A DNA stretch of 64,000 nucleotides, from contig JAJZLS010000008.1 in assembly GCA_021803345.1 (NCBI GenBank), positions 31,570-95,569 on the forward strand, given 5' to 3'. The DNA comes from Actinomycetes bacterium. GTDB taxonomy: Bacteria; Actinomycetota; Acidimicrobiia; Acidimicrobiales; Acidimicrobiaceae. The position numbers and the translations under genes were made by a program. Shown one piece after another: positions 55,067-63,974 of the stretch (position 1 is the first letter of the stretch; every line of letters begins with the position of its first letter). The notes below the pieces were generated by a model that saw nothing but the letters and a program-made list of their open reading frames with translations, searched no databases and had not been told where the DNA came from.

Positions 55067-55348
55067 CTAGCGATCGATCTCAGTTTCTTTTTTTAATAGA
55101 GGCGCACTGTTCAGCAAATGGGCAGAGGGGCAGGTGAGGGTCCTGGTAACTCCATTTATTTGTTGGACTGCCGCTACCACTTCTGAACCTAGCTGCTCGA
55201 TTGATGAGCATTGCACAACCAAAATTACATCGTATGGGCCGGTAACGAGATCTACTGAAACCGAACTCGGTAGGTCGTGGCACTTTTTAGCCACTTCAGA
55301 GGCTTTCCCTATTTCAGTTTGTATCAGTATGAATGCCCTAACGTCCAT
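55067..55348 (-). CDS. Stand-alone Lrp/AsnC ligand-binding (RAM) domain protein
   Basis: 93 residues with the alpha/beta RAM fold: VRAFILIQTEIGKASEVAKK, LVTGPYDVILVVQCSS and a closing strand with TRTLTCP. No HTH domain. Such free RAM proteins occur beside thiL in many actinobacteria and may sense amino acids or modulate Lrp-type regulators. ATG at 55348. It lies downstream of thiL on the same strand with a 141-base gap. Confidence 0.85.
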   Translation of the reverse strand: MDVRAFILIQTEIGKASEVAKKCHDLPSSVSVDLVTGPYDVILVVQCSSIEQLGSEVVAAVQQINGVTRTLTCPSAHLLNSAPLLKKETEIDR

Positions 55349-55489
55349 AGAAGCTCCATGCGTTGTCGTGAGTTGAATTCTATGTACAGATAACTTAGTG
55401 CGAAGATGAGATCTTCGATGAAGAGTCTTACCTTTCCGGCATTTCTTTCAGTAAATACTTATAATCGTAACGGTTCCCGGCTTTTCTAA

Positions 55490-56431
55490 TCAAAGATCAT
55501 GCGCATATCCTTTGACAACTAATGGCTTGTTCCGATATAAAATCCCTTTAGTTTCCCTGAATCTGCCGATAACGATGGGAAGTGAAATATTTTGTTCTGA
55601 AAAACTCTCCATCACCAATTCTGGATTTGGATGGGTGAATATTATTTCGTAGTCTTCGCCGCCATACATGCAATGTTCTAAGGTTGCGCCCTCTGCTGCT
55701 GGCATGGTTTCTATGACTGCTCCAAGATTGGATTGGGTGCAGATATGATTTAGGTCCCCGATAAGGCCGTCACTTACGTCGATAGCTGAATTTGCCGGGA
55801 GTCGTGCAATTACTGCAGCTACATCGACCCTTGCCTTGGGAAGCTTATGGCTCCGTTGCAGTGGCCCTGATGAGCTGGGGTCCTGCTGTAAAAGTTCCAA
55901 TCCAGCAGCCGAGGCTCCGGTGGGACCGGTTAGAAATATGTGATCATTTACCGTAGCTGTGGATCTTTTAATTGGTTGCCCGATAGAGGAGCCCAATATT
56001 GCAACTGATACAAACAAATTTTCGGATGAGGAAAGATCCCCGCCGGCAACCCTGAGATTGTATTCTTGACAGGCAGCTTTGACGCCTACGTAAAAGTTTG
56101 TAATGTCGAAATCTTTCGGACACGCTATAGCAATGGTTACGTAGCGCGGCATTCCCCCCATGGCAGCTATGTCAGAAACATTCACTGAGATTGATTTATA
56201 TCCAATTTCAGCTGGGGTGTAATAAAGCCGGGAGAAGTGTATACCTTCCGCCATCAGGTCTGACGCGAATAGGTCGATGTTTTGTCCGGCACCATCAATG
56301 ATCGCGCAATCATCTCCTAGTAGACTATCGACATCGGAATTAAAAGCAAATGCGAACTGTGATATGGTTTGAAAAATCTCATTTAATTTTTCAAACTCGT
56401 TGCCTGTATGAATAGGTTTCATTTGAGACAA
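55490..56431 (-). CDS. thiL: Thiamine-monophosphate kinase
   Basis: 313-residue PurM-fold kinase making thiamine pyrophosphate from thiamine monophosphate. LLGDDCAIIDGAG (metal-binding Asp pair), FASDLMAEGIHF, GYKSISVNVSDIAAMGGMP, VAGGDLSSSE, TGPTGASAAGLELL, AIDVSDGLIGDL and MYGGEDYEIIFT are the expected motifs in order. TTG at 56431 or ATG at 56422 starts it; neither has a clear ribosome binding site. Complete. Confidence 0.95.
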   Translation of the reverse strand: MSQMKPIHTGNEFEKLNEIFQTISQFAFAFNSDVDSLLGDDCAIIDGAGQNIDLFASDLMAEGIHFSRLYYTPAEIGYKSISVNVSDIAAMGGMPRYVTIAIACPKDFDITNFYVGVKAACQEYNLRVAGGDLSSSENLFVSVAILGSSIGQPIKRSTATVNDHIFLTGPTGASAAGLELLQQDPSSSGPLQRSHKLPKARVDVAAVIARLPANSAIDVSDGLIGDLNHICTQSNLGAVIETMPAAEGATLEHCMYGGEDYEIIFTHPNPELVMESFSEQNISLPIVIGRFRETKGILYRNKPLVVKGYAHDL

Positions 56432-56565
56432 GTTAGCTTTGAATTAGGTACATGTGGGGCAATTTGTGTAAAAATATAGGTGCTCTCTGTGAGAGTTTTC
56501 CCGCACGGTGTCTTGACAGGGCTTGATGCCAGTTGCTGAATAGATATGAAACGAGGTTTCCGAGA

Positions 56566-58359
56566 GTGAAGTATCCAACTGAAAACAAAGAGCTCATCTA
56601 CTGGGTAAGTGAAATTGAGAAGTGGTGTGAGCCTGCGTCAGTATATTGGTGCGATGGCTCCGGCGAAGAATATGATCGCCTAGCACAACTCTTAGTGGAT
56701 AACGGGACATTTACCAAGCTCAGTGAGGCCAAGCGGCCCAATTCTTACTGGGCGCATTCCGACCCGGCTGACGTAGCCCGGGTTGAGGACAGAACGTTTA
56801 TATGCTCTGCCTCAGAAAGGGATGCAGGACCCACTAATAATTGGAGAGATCCAGTTGAAATGAGAGAAACGCTGAACGGGCTTTTTAAAGGTTCGATGCG
56901 GGGCAGGACAATGTATGTCGTCCCATTTTCGATGGGACCCCTCGGATCTCCATTCTCTCAGATCGGAGTGGAACTCACTGACTCTGCTTATGTAGCGATC
57001 AGTATGAGGATTATGGCCACCACGGGTCGAAAAGTGTTGGATCAACTGGGTGCAGACGGGGACTTTGTGCACTGCCTCCATTCCGTGGGTGCTCCTCTCG
57101 AGCCAGGCCAGAAAGATGTTCCGTGGCCCTGCGATGGGGATAACAAGTACATAGTCCATTTCCCGGAAAGCAGGGAGATCTGGTCCTATGGTTCTGGATA
57201 TGGTGGTAATGCTCTGCTAGGGAAGAAATGTCTTGCTCTGAGAATCGCTTCGGTAATGGCCAGGGATGAAGGATGGCTCGCTGAACACATGCTTGTTATG
57301 AAGCTCACGAATCCCCAGGGTAACAGCTACTACATAACTGGGGCATTTCCATCTGCATGCGGTAAGACCAACCTGGCGATGTTGGTACCGTCTCTTCCTG
57401 GTTGGAAAGTTGAAACAGTTGGAGACGACATCTGCTGGCTTCGCTTTGGCGAAGACGGAAGGCTGTATGGGGTAAATCCTGAAGCTGGGTTCTTTGGAGT
57501 TGCTCCGGGAACGAGCTACAAAACTAATCCCAATGCAATGAAGACCGTTACCGCAGACACCATTTTCACCAATACGGCAATGACTGCAGATGGTGACGTG
57601 TGGTGGGAAGGCATGGACGGAGAGCCACCGCAGGATATGGTGGATTGGAAGGGCAATAAGTGGTCGAAGGATTCAGGTACCCCAGCAGCTCATCCAAATG
57701 CTAGATTTACCGTGTCGGCGGCCCGTTCCCCCTTTATAGCGCCTGAATGGCAGGATCCCAATGGAGTTCCGATCTCAGCGATCTTATTTGGAGGGCGAAG
57801 GGCATCACTGATCCCTCTGGTAACTGAGGCCAAGTCATGGGATCATGGCGTTTTCCTCGGATCGGTGATTGCCTCTGAAACTACGGCTGCTGCCGAGGGC
57901 AAGGTCGGTAATTTGAGGCGTGACCCATTTGCAATGCTTCCATTTTGCGGTTACAACATGGCCGATTACTTTGCCCACTGGCTTTCGATGGGAGCAAAGG
58001 CCGATCCATCCAAGCTGCCTAAGATATTCCTTGTCAATTGGTTCCGTAAAAATGAGCAAGGAAAGTTTATGTGGCCAGGATATGGCGAAAATTCTCGAGT
58101 TTTAGCCTGGATCGTGGCCAGACTGGAAGGAAGGGTTGAAGCACAGGAGACTCCGCTTGGCCTAACTCCTTTCCCGGGTGATATTGAATCCGAAGGTCTT
58201 GATTTGAGTGATGGAGATTTAGCTAAACTGTTTTCGGTCAGCATCGCTGAACTTCGAGATGAGGCTGAAGATATAAGCCGTCATTACCAGCAATTCGGTG
58301 AAGACCTTCCTAAAGAGTTATCTAACCAACTCGAGCTTTTGAAATCGGCTACTTCTTAG
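56566..58359 (+). CDS. pckG: Phosphoenolpyruvate carboxykinase (GTP)
   Basis: Gluconeogenic GTP-dependent PEPCK, 597 residues from GTG at 56566 (GAGG nine bases upstream; the frame opens at TTG 56533). It has [16 protein letters not shown], the active-site P-loop [13 protein letters not shown] with the mobile-loop Cys, [20 protein letters not shown] with metal ligands, [23 protein letters not shown] and the guanine-binding [16 protein letters not shown]. Typical actinobacterial length. A short CTCTC-TGT-GAGAG hairpin followed by TTTT at 56483-56499 lies in its leader. Confidence 0.96.
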   Translation: MKYPTENKELIYWVSEIEKWCEPASVYWCDGSGEEYDRLAQLLVDNGTFTKLSEAKRPNSYWAHSDPADVARVEDRTFICSASERDAGPTNNWRDPVEMRETLNGLFKGSMRGRTMYVVPFSMGPLGSPFSQIGVELTDSAYVAISMRIMATTGRKVLDQLGADGDFVHCLHSVGAPLEPGQKDVPWPCDGDNKYIVHFPESREIWSYGSGYGGNALLGKKCLALRIASVMARDEGWLAEHMLVMKLTNPQGNSYYITGAFPSACGKTNLAMLVPSLPGWKVETVGDDICWLRFGEDGRLYGVNPEAGFFGVAPGTSYKTNPNAMKTVTADTIFTNTAMTADGDVWWEGMDGEPPQDMVDWKGNKWSKDSGTPAAHPNARFTVSAARSPFIAPEWQDPNGVPISAILFGGRRASLIPLVTEAKSWDHGVFLGSVIASETTAAAEGKVGNLRRDPFAMLPFCGYNMADYFAHWLSMGAKADPSKLPKIFLVNWFRKNEQGKFMWPGYGENSRVLAWIVARLEGRVEAQETPLGLTPFPGDIESEGLDLSDGDLAKLFSVSIAELRDEAEDISRHYQQFGEDLPKELSNQLELLKSATS

Positions 58360-58391
58360 TGATACGTCCAAGTAGTTTCGCTTGTTTGTCT

Positions 58392-58425
58392 GGCAGTCAC
58401 CCCGGCGTTAGACGGGGTGACTGCC
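58392..58425. terminator. Bidirectional hairpin terminator
   Basis: A 13-base perfect stem GGCAGTCACCCCG / CGGGGTGACTGCC (58392-58404 with 58413-58425) around an eight-base loop, between convergent pckG and the ferrochelatase gene. No long T run follows on either strand, so efficiency is uncertain. Confidence 0.7.
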
Positions 58426-59433
58426 CTAATTGCTCAATGTGCAACATGACGAGGTACACCCCTTCAGGCTTATTGAGTTGGTCAGCGTGGTTGGCTTTTT
58501 ATCAGGCTTGAGCAATTCAAGAGTTAAATCGACGATCATGTCGATGAATTGTGGGGAACTGGACGGGGTGGCCACCCGATGCATTGAAATTCCAACTTCC
58601 CGGGCAGTTTCGGCTGCAAGTATATCCAGGTCGTAGATAACTTCAAGGTGATCGGATATGAATCCAATTGGTGCCACGATCACTTCTTTGATGCCTTTTG
58701 AAGCTAACTCTCTAATATGGCTGGATATGTCAGGTTCCAGCCAAGGCTGGCTGGGAGGTCCCGAGCGTGACTGAAATACCAATGAATGGCGTGGAGTAAA
58801 TCCAGACACCGACGCTATTCCCTCGATTACAAGCTCCATGGCTTCGTTTAGCTGACTCAGGTACGGAGAGTTCATAGACATAGCTACAGGTATTGAATGT
58901 GCCGTGAAGATAAATTCGGCCTTCAGTGGATCATTCAACTTGCCAAGTTCGGTAACCGAAGCGTCGATGAAAGGATTAATGAAACCGGGATGGGAGTAGT
59001 AATGCCTTATCTTGGTGACGCTGGGATGCTCCGGTCCCAAGGCATTTTGAGCGTTTACTATATCCAGTTTGTACTGCTTGCAGCTTGAAAATGATCCATA
59101 AGCAGACGTCACGAATGTCATAGCATTTTTTATACCGTCTGTTTTCATCTGAGACAGAGTGTCAGAAATGTATGGTTCGAAATTACGATTGCCGAAATAG
59201 ATGGGCAGATCAATTTCGGCCGCTTTGAATGCCTTTGTTAAGCGTTCGATGATATCCAGATTTATCTGGTTAATTGGGCTTTTGCCATCAAACATGTAAT
59301 ACTGTTCTGCAACCGTCTGCAACCGTTGTATAGGTATGTTCCTACCTCGGGTGACATTTTCCAGAAACGGTATTACGTCGGATCTTTTATTTGGGCCGCC
59401 AAATGATTGGAATATAAAGGCATCGAAAGGCAA
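58426..59433 (-). CDS. hemH: Coproporphyrin/protoporphyrin ferrochelatase, [2Fe-2S] type
   Basis: 335 residues; in actinobacteria this enzyme inserts iron into coproporphyrin III. Catalytic His179 in FTAHSIPVAM and Glu264 in GFISDHLEVIYDLD. Four cysteines fit the actinobacterial [2Fe-2S] arrangement: Cys118 in SFSSCKQYKLD and Cys326, Cys330, Cys331 in the C-terminal KGCTSSCC. TTG start at 59433 with AGAGG six bases upstream; an ATG at 59423 is out of frame. It starts nine bases after the rpmB stop, so haem synthesis and a ribosomal protein share a transcript here. Confidence 0.92.
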   Translation of the reverse strand: MPFDAFIFQSFGGPNKRSDVIPFLENVTRGRNIPIQRLQTVAEQYYMFDGKSPINQINLDIIERLTKAFKAAEIDLPIYFGNRNFEPYISDTLSQMKTDGIKNAMTFVTSAYGSFSSCKQYKLDIVNAQNALGPEHPSVTKIRHYYSHPGFINPFIDASVTELGKLNDPLKAEFIFTAHSIPVAMSMNSPYLSQLNEAMELVIEGIASVSGFTPRHSLVFQSRSGPPSQPWLEPDISSHIRELASKGIKEVIVAPIGFISDHLEVIYDLDILAAETAREVGISMHRVATPSSSPQFIDMIVDLTLELLKPDKKPTTLTNSISLKGCTSSCCTLSN

Positions 59434-59442
59434 TCGAAGCCT

Positions 59443-59637
59443 CTAGCGGGTGGCCTTTTGCACTTTGCCAACTTTGATGCAAGAGGTACAGACGTTGAGT
59501 TTCTTTGGGGTTGACCCAACCATCGCCCTTACCTTTTGGATGTTTGGGTTCCAGCGCCTTTTGGTGCGCCGATGCGAGTGGCTGATTGTCATGCCAAAGG
59601 ATGGCCCTTTGCCGCATATGTCACATACCGATGCCAC
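59443..59637 (-). CDS. rpmB: 50S ribosomal protein L28
   Basis: 64-residue L28 with zinc-binding cysteines CDIC near the N-terminus and CTSC near the C-terminus (the zinc-containing C+ form), and the motifs GMTISHSHRRTKRRWNPNIQ and KVRAMVG. ATG at 59637. It leads the ferrochelatase gene and is divergent from the FakA/DAK-type gene, matching the conserved rpmB-DAK-recG neighbourhood of Gram-positive bacteria. Confidence 0.96.
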   Translation of the reverse strand: MASVCDICGKGPSFGMTISHSHRRTKRRWNPNIQKVRAMVGSTPKKLNVCTSCIKVGKVQKATR

Positions 59638-59725
59638 GTTATTACACCTCTTGTCTAGACGCCTACAAAATTTTCTTGATTAATTCTAGGTTGAATCGCA
59701 TAAAATGCGTTCAATTGCGATCCCT

Positions 59726-59731
59726 TATACT
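59726..59731 (+). promoter_or_regulatory. -10 box suggesting a near-leaderless FakA-type transcript
   Basis: TATACT at 59726-59731 is one base off the -10 consensus and sits 13 bases before ATG 59745, so a start of transcription at the usual distance would leave a leader of under ten bases. No convincing -35 or ribosome binding site is present. Leaderless genes are common in actinobacteria. Confidence 0.4.
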
Positions 59732-59744
59732 AGCATTTGCGCCG

Positions 59745-61427
59745 ATGGATCATGCTATGGAAATTTCAGCCACCTTGTTGAATCGGATAGTACGTAGATA
59801 CGTGGAGCTACTGGGTGAGTTCAAGGAACCAATCAATAGGCTCAATGTATATCCTGTTCCCGATGGGGATACCGGGTCAAACCTCTATCTGACTTTAGTT
59901 TCAGTGCTCAAAGAGTTGGACTCCACTGCGGAAGCCGGCACCGATTTATCAATATGTTGCAAGGCAATTTCCAAGGGTGCGCTTATGGGGGCGCGTGGGA
60001 ACTCTGGTGTGATATTCTCGCAAATAGCGCGAGGTTTTGCAGAAGGTGTGGCAGAGTCTGCGGCAGTTGATGATTCGATTACAAAGGCAATATGCAATGG
60101 GCTAGTAAAAGCATCCAAATTGGCAGATGCCGCCGTGTTGCGGCCAGTGGAGGGAACTATCCTAAGCGTTGCCCGTAAGACAGCAGAAGCCGCTTCTAAC
60201 CTGACTGAAACTAATTACCAGGATGCCATCGATGACCTGCGCCGGGTTGCCTCTGACTCACTGTTAGACACGCCGAACCAACTTCGCATACTTGCCCAGG
60301 CAAATGTTGTAGATGCCGGAGGTGCTGGATTTGTTCTATTTATCGATGCAATTGCTCAGGTTTTGAATGAGAGCACTCAACCGGTTGAATATCCCTGGTT
60401 TGGTTCCACTCCGGTTGAGTCTACCAATGAAGACCCATCAGATGGCGGTAAAAGTCAAGAATATCGTGACATTTCTGATTTGAAGTACGAGGTGATGTTT
60501 CTCCTTGAAGCTAGCGAACAGGCTGTGGCTGGCTTTAGGGAAGTTTGGGCTGGCATTGGCGATTCTATAGTTATTGTCGGTCAGGATGCGCTCTGGAATT
60601 GCCACATTCATACAGACGATATTGGCGCAGCTATAGAGGCGGCTATTGAAGCAGGTAAACCAAAGAATATCCGGGTGACCGATTTATCTGAGCAGGTGGC
60701 CGAGGAGGGGTGGGTTACTAATGCCCATGGATCCGGCGCCCCCGATCCATTTGGGGCCCCGGAAATCAATCACAAAACCGGGGTTATTGCTATAGCCAAT
60801 GGGGGCGGCGTGGGAAGAATATTCAGATCGATGGGTGTGAACCGAATTGTATTTGGCGGACAGTCGATGAATCCCTCTACGGCTGAAATTCTGGCGGCTG
60901 TCGATGAATTGCATGTCGATCAGGTTATTGTGTTGCCCAATAATTCCAATATCATACCGGTTGCCAAAATGGCTGCTGATATGAGCGATCGTGATGTGAA
61001 GGTTCTGCCCACCAAAGGTGTAATAGAGGGTTTTTCAGCGCTACTTGAATTTGACCCTGCCGCGACCGCTGAACAGAATTATCCGGCAATGCTCAGAAGT
61101 GCTGAAAAGGTAGCGGCTGGGGAAATAACCCAGGCGGTACGTAATTCCTCTTGGGTGAATGGAAAAATTGCAAAGGGAGACTATTTGGGGATTAGCCGAG
61201 ATGGCATAGTTGCTGTGGAAAAAGATATTTTACATACACTAAAGAAACTCCTTTTGCGGCTTATCACAACTGAATCTGAGCTTGTAACTCTTATCGAGGG
61301 CGAGGGGAGCGGAGTCGGTATTACCAGGGAGATAACCCAATGGTTGTCCGCCGACTATCCCAACCTCGAAATAGAGATCCATCATGGTGGTCAGCCTCTT
61401 TATCCGTATTTGGTGGGTGTTGAATAA
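59745..61427 (+). CDS. DAK2/DhaL-domain kinase (FakA/YloV-like)
   Basis: 560 residues from ATG at 59745 (an inner ATG at 59757 is possible; the open frame starts at 59586 antisense to rpmB). The N-terminal DhaL-type kinase domain carries NVYPVPDGDTGSNLYLTL with the Mg-ATP aspartates and the GARGNSGVIFSQI loop. The middle and C-terminal regions (YEVMFLLEAS, VGQDALWNCHIHTDDIG, VVLPNNSNIIPVA-like IVLPNNSNIIPVAK) match FakA/YloV, which phosphorylates fatty acids held by FakB. No FakB gene is in the window. recG follows, as is common. Confidence 0.92.
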   Translation: MDHAMEISATLLNRIVRRYVELLGEFKEPINRLNVYPVPDGDTGSNLYLTLVSVLKELDSTAEAGTDLSICCKAISKGALMGARGNSGVIFSQIARGFAEGVAESAAVDDSITKAICNGLVKASKLADAAVLRPVEGTILSVARKTAEAASNLTETNYQDAIDDLRRVASDSLLDTPNQLRILAQANVVDAGGAGFVLFIDAIAQVLNESTQPVEYPWFGSTPVESTNEDPSDGGKSQEYRDISDLKYEVMFLLEASEQAVAGFREVWAGIGDSIVIVGQDALWNCHIHTDDIGAAIEAAIEAGKPKNIRVTDLSEQVAEEGWVTNAHGSGAPDPFGAPEINHKTGVIAIANGGGVGRIFRSMGVNRIVFGGQSMNPSTAEILAAVDELHVDQVIVLPNNSNIIPVAKMAADMSDRDVKVLPTKGVIEGFSALLEFDPAATAEQNYPAMLRSAEKVAAGEITQAVRNSSWVNGKIAKGDYLGISRDGIVAVEKDILHTLKKLLLRLITTESELVTLIEGEGSGVGITREITQWLSADYPNLEIEIHHGGQPLYPYLVGVE

Positions 61428-61576
61428 GCCAGGAAAGGTTAAAGTTCCTTGAGTCAAATTTGGGAGTTTGAATTCGGCTCCAGAATTATGAAGTTCGCGC
61501 GTATCCTTTTTGGATAGTATGTTGGATTCGAGTGATATAAAAAGTAGGAGTCGCAGCCATCAGGGATCTTCTATCT

Positions 61577-63775
61577 TTGGCATCGATACCGGTTTCACGT
61601 CTAAAGGGTGTCGGAGAGAAAAAAACTAAAGCATTGTCCGAGATCGGTATCGAAACCGTCTTTGACATCTTGACCTATTACCCGCGACGATACGTTGACA
61701 GGACTCGGCAGGTGGCTCTTTCGCAACTTGCGGTGGGAGAGGAAGCTTTAGTTTTAGCCAGGGTTCGTAGATGTCAGCTTCGACGAACCAGAAATGGTCG
61801 GACTTTAGTTGAGGTCGATGCTTTTGATGGTACTGGCTATCTTCACGTGGTGTTTTTCAATCAGCCATGGAGATCCAAACAGTTGCAGGAAGGGACTGAA
61901 GCTGCATTTTTTGGTAAGTTAGAGCGCTTTCGGAATATCGAACAGATGTCAAATCCCATTGTAGATCTAATCGGTGACCGGACAGGACGGATAGTCCCTA
62001 TTTACCCTCAGTCGGAGAAGGCGGGCATTCCTACCTGGGAGATAGCTAAATATGTTGACGATGCTCTGTCCCGAGCTGGTGATATTTTCGATCCAATCCC
62101 AGAAGATTTTTTAGATAAACTGGATCTGATTGACAGAAACAGTGCTATTCACCTGATCCATAAGCCTTCATCTTTGACTGAAATGGCAGCAGCGCGAAAG
62201 AGGCTTGCTTTTGATGAGTTATTAAGACTTCAGCTTATGCTGGTCCAGTCAAAAGTTGAGACTGCGCTTTCTTCCAAAGGGATTTCTCATGATGTGATCC
62301 CGATCTTCGGTAATCAAACCCACACCTCCCGACTTAATTCCGGTCTATTCCAGCCACCAGAACCCCAGACCGCTAGAAATGGCACGGATCTTGTACAAAG
62401 GTTTTTTGCGTCTCTTCCATTTGATCTGACCAATGCGCAGAAGCGTGCTCTCGATGAGATTGCCAACGATATGAGGTCTCCTATCCCCATGCATCGGCTT
62501 TTGCAAGGGGATGTTGGCTCTGGAAAAACTCTGGTGGCGCTGGGCATGTTGCTGATGGCAGTGCAAGGTGGATATCAGGGGGCTTTGATGGCTCCGACTG
62601 AAGTTCTAGCAGAGCAGCACATGCTGGCTCTTACCCGATTACTAAAGGGTTTTAAAGCACCTGGATCAAGTGATTTGGGGTTGTTCGCCGGTGAAGAGCG
62701 CGAGTTGAGAGTTGAACTGTTGACAGGCAAGGTGCCAGCGGCGCGCCGTAAAAAGTTACTCGATGATTTGTACTCAGGAGCGATAGACATCGTGGTTGGA
62801 ACTCACGCTTTGATATCGGAGGCCGTGGAGTTCAGAAACTTAGGTGCTGTGGTAATTGACGAGCAGCACCGATTTGGAGTTGAGCAGAGAGCTATATTGC
62901 GGGAGCGTTCCCGCTCTGGTCACGGTCTGGATCCTGACATGCTGATTATGACAGCTACGCCGATACCTCGTACTGCAGCAATGACTGTATTTGGGGATCT
63001 GGACTTGACAATACTTGATGAGATGCCTCCGGGAAGGACACCAATACTCACCCGCTGGGCTAAAAACCAAGAACAGTATCAACTTGTTTTTGACCGAGTT
63101 AGGGACGAGATAAGCAAAGGCCGTCAGGTGTATGTAGTGTGCCCATTGGTGGAGGGGTCTGAACGGGTGGTGGCTAAATCCGCCACCGAAGAGTACCAAC
63201 GACTTAGTCAAACTGAACTAAAAGGCCTGAAGGTTGGATTACTGCATGGACAGATGCAGCCAGGTGAGAAAGAAGAGGTGATGGATCGCTTCCGGAATCA
63301 GCAAATTGACGCCCTTGTCAGTACCACGGTCATCGAGGTCGGAGTAGATGTCCCTAACGCCACGGTAATGGTAATCGAGGATGCTGATAGGTTTGGGATT
63401 GCCCAGCTTCACCAGTTGCGGGGAAGAGTGGGACGCGGGAAGTTCAAAAGCTACTGCTACCTGATTTCATTTGTCGATTCCGAGGAAACTAATGAAAGGC
63501 TTGAAGCTCTTGTTAAGTCTACAGACGGTTTTTATCTCGCTGAGAAAGACCTGGAATTGCGTGGCGAGGGCACTATTCTTGGTAGACGGCAAAAGGGGCG
63601 CAGTGATCTGAAACTGGCCTCACTGGCTAAAGACCGTGACCTGGTGGCTCTGGCTCAGGTGGTAGCTAAGGAGATAGTTGGAGGAGATCCCAGTTTGAAT
63701 CAGTTCCCTCAGTTGGCCCACGAACTCGAAGCGTTTATCGGCCCTGACGATACAGAGTTCCTGTTTCTCAACTGA
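61577..63775 (+). CDS. recG: ATP-dependent DNA helicase RecG
   Basis: 732 residues, remodelling stalled forks and Holliday junctions. N-terminal IPVSRLKGVGEKKTKALSEI, a wedge/OB domain (about 55-140), helicase motif I LLQGDVGSGKT (Walker A 311-318), MAPTEVLAEQH, motif II DEQH in VVIDEQHRFGVEQR, TATPIPRT, and motif VI HQLRGRVGRGK. TTG at 61577 has AGGGA ten bases upstream. The frame stays open to 61541 without a standard start, but AGGAG at 61546-61550 is eight bases before an in-frame ATC at 61559, so a six-codon longer product from a rare start is possible. Confidence 0.95.
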   Translation: MASIPVSRLKGVGEKKTKALSEIGIETVFDILTYYPRRYVDRTRQVALSQLAVGEEALVLARVRRCQLRRTRNGRTLVEVDAFDGTGYLHVVFFNQPWRSKQLQEGTEAAFFGKLERFRNIEQMSNPIVDLIGDRTGRIVPIYPQSEKAGIPTWEIAKYVDDALSRAGDIFDPIPEDFLDKLDLIDRNSAIHLIHKPSSLTEMAAARKRLAFDELLRLQLMLVQSKVETALSSKGISHDVIPIFGNQTHTSRLNSGLFQPPEPQTARNGTDLVQRFFASLPFDLTNAQKRALDEIANDMRSPIPMHRLLQGDVGSGKTLVALGMLLMAVQGGYQGALMAPTEVLAEQHMLALTRLLKGFKAPGSSDLGLFAGEERELRVELLTGKVPAARRKKLLDDLYSGAIDIVVGTHALISEAVEFRNLGAVVIDEQHRFGVEQRAILRERSRSGHGLDPDMLIMTATPIPRTAAMTVFGDLDLTILDEMPPGRTPILTRWAKNQEQYQLVFDRVRDEISKGRQVYVVCPLVEGSERVVAKSATEEYQRLSQTELKGLKVGLLHGQMQPGEKEEVMDRFRNQQIDALVSTTVIEVGVDVPNATVMVIEDADRFGIAQLHQLRGRVGRGKFKSYCYLISFVDSEETNERLEALVKSTDGFYLAEKDLELRGEGTILGRRQKGRSDLKLASLAKDRDLVALAQVVAKEIVGGDPSLNQFPQLAHELEAFIGPDDTEFLFLN

Positions 63776-63838
63776 GCGCCTGCCGCTGATCAACCCCGGG
63801 AGTGGCTAGCCGCTTACAGCTATCCTTTTTACTGGTTT

Positions 63839-63856
63839 TTGTAAACGTGTTTACAA
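63839..63856. promoter_or_regulatory. Palindrome of LacI/CcpA-operator type
   Basis: TTGTAAAC-GT-GTTTACAA: eight-base perfect arms with a two-base centre, in the gap after recG. The form resembles operators of LacI-family regulators. It could also be a subterminal palindrome of the IS200/IS605-like remnant next to it. No gene follows within the window. Confidence 0.4.
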
Positions 63857-63878
63857 CTTCCATAAGGTGCTGGGTTAC

Positions 63879-63929
63879 CTAAAGAGCGCCGAAAGGCCCC
63901 GTCCTTTAGGGCAGGGATGGACAGGCGCT
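63879..63929 (+). mobile_element. Orphan IS200/IS605-type right end / TnpB omega-RNA-like scaffold (remnant)
   Basis: GGCCCCGTCCTTTAGGGC followed by AGGGATGGACAGG is very like the hairpin found just after tnpB at the right end of IS200/IS605 and IS1341-type elements, which forms the 3' scaffold of the omega (re)RNA. Read as protein it gives RRKAPSFRAGMDRR, a tail familiar from TnpB annotations. An outer stem AGCGCC (63885-63890) with GGCGCT (63924-63929) encloses it. The orientation implies that tnpB should lie to the left, where recG is instead, so this is a solo end, a PATE-like element or a co-opted RNA. Recognition is from memory. Confidence 0.5.
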
Positions 63930-63974
63930 AACGGCGAAGCCGTTACATCTTTTACAACCGTGAACTGATGTAAC
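63929..63974 (+). repeat. Two overlapping, mutually exclusive hairpins
   Basis: TAACGGC-GAA-GCCGTTA (63929-63945) is a perfect seven-base stem. Its right arm shares GTTA with GTTACATC (63942-63949), which can instead pair with GATGTAAC (63967-63974). Both cannot form together. They may be transposon-end palindromes or a switch-like RNA leader for a gene beyond the window. Confidence 0.5.
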
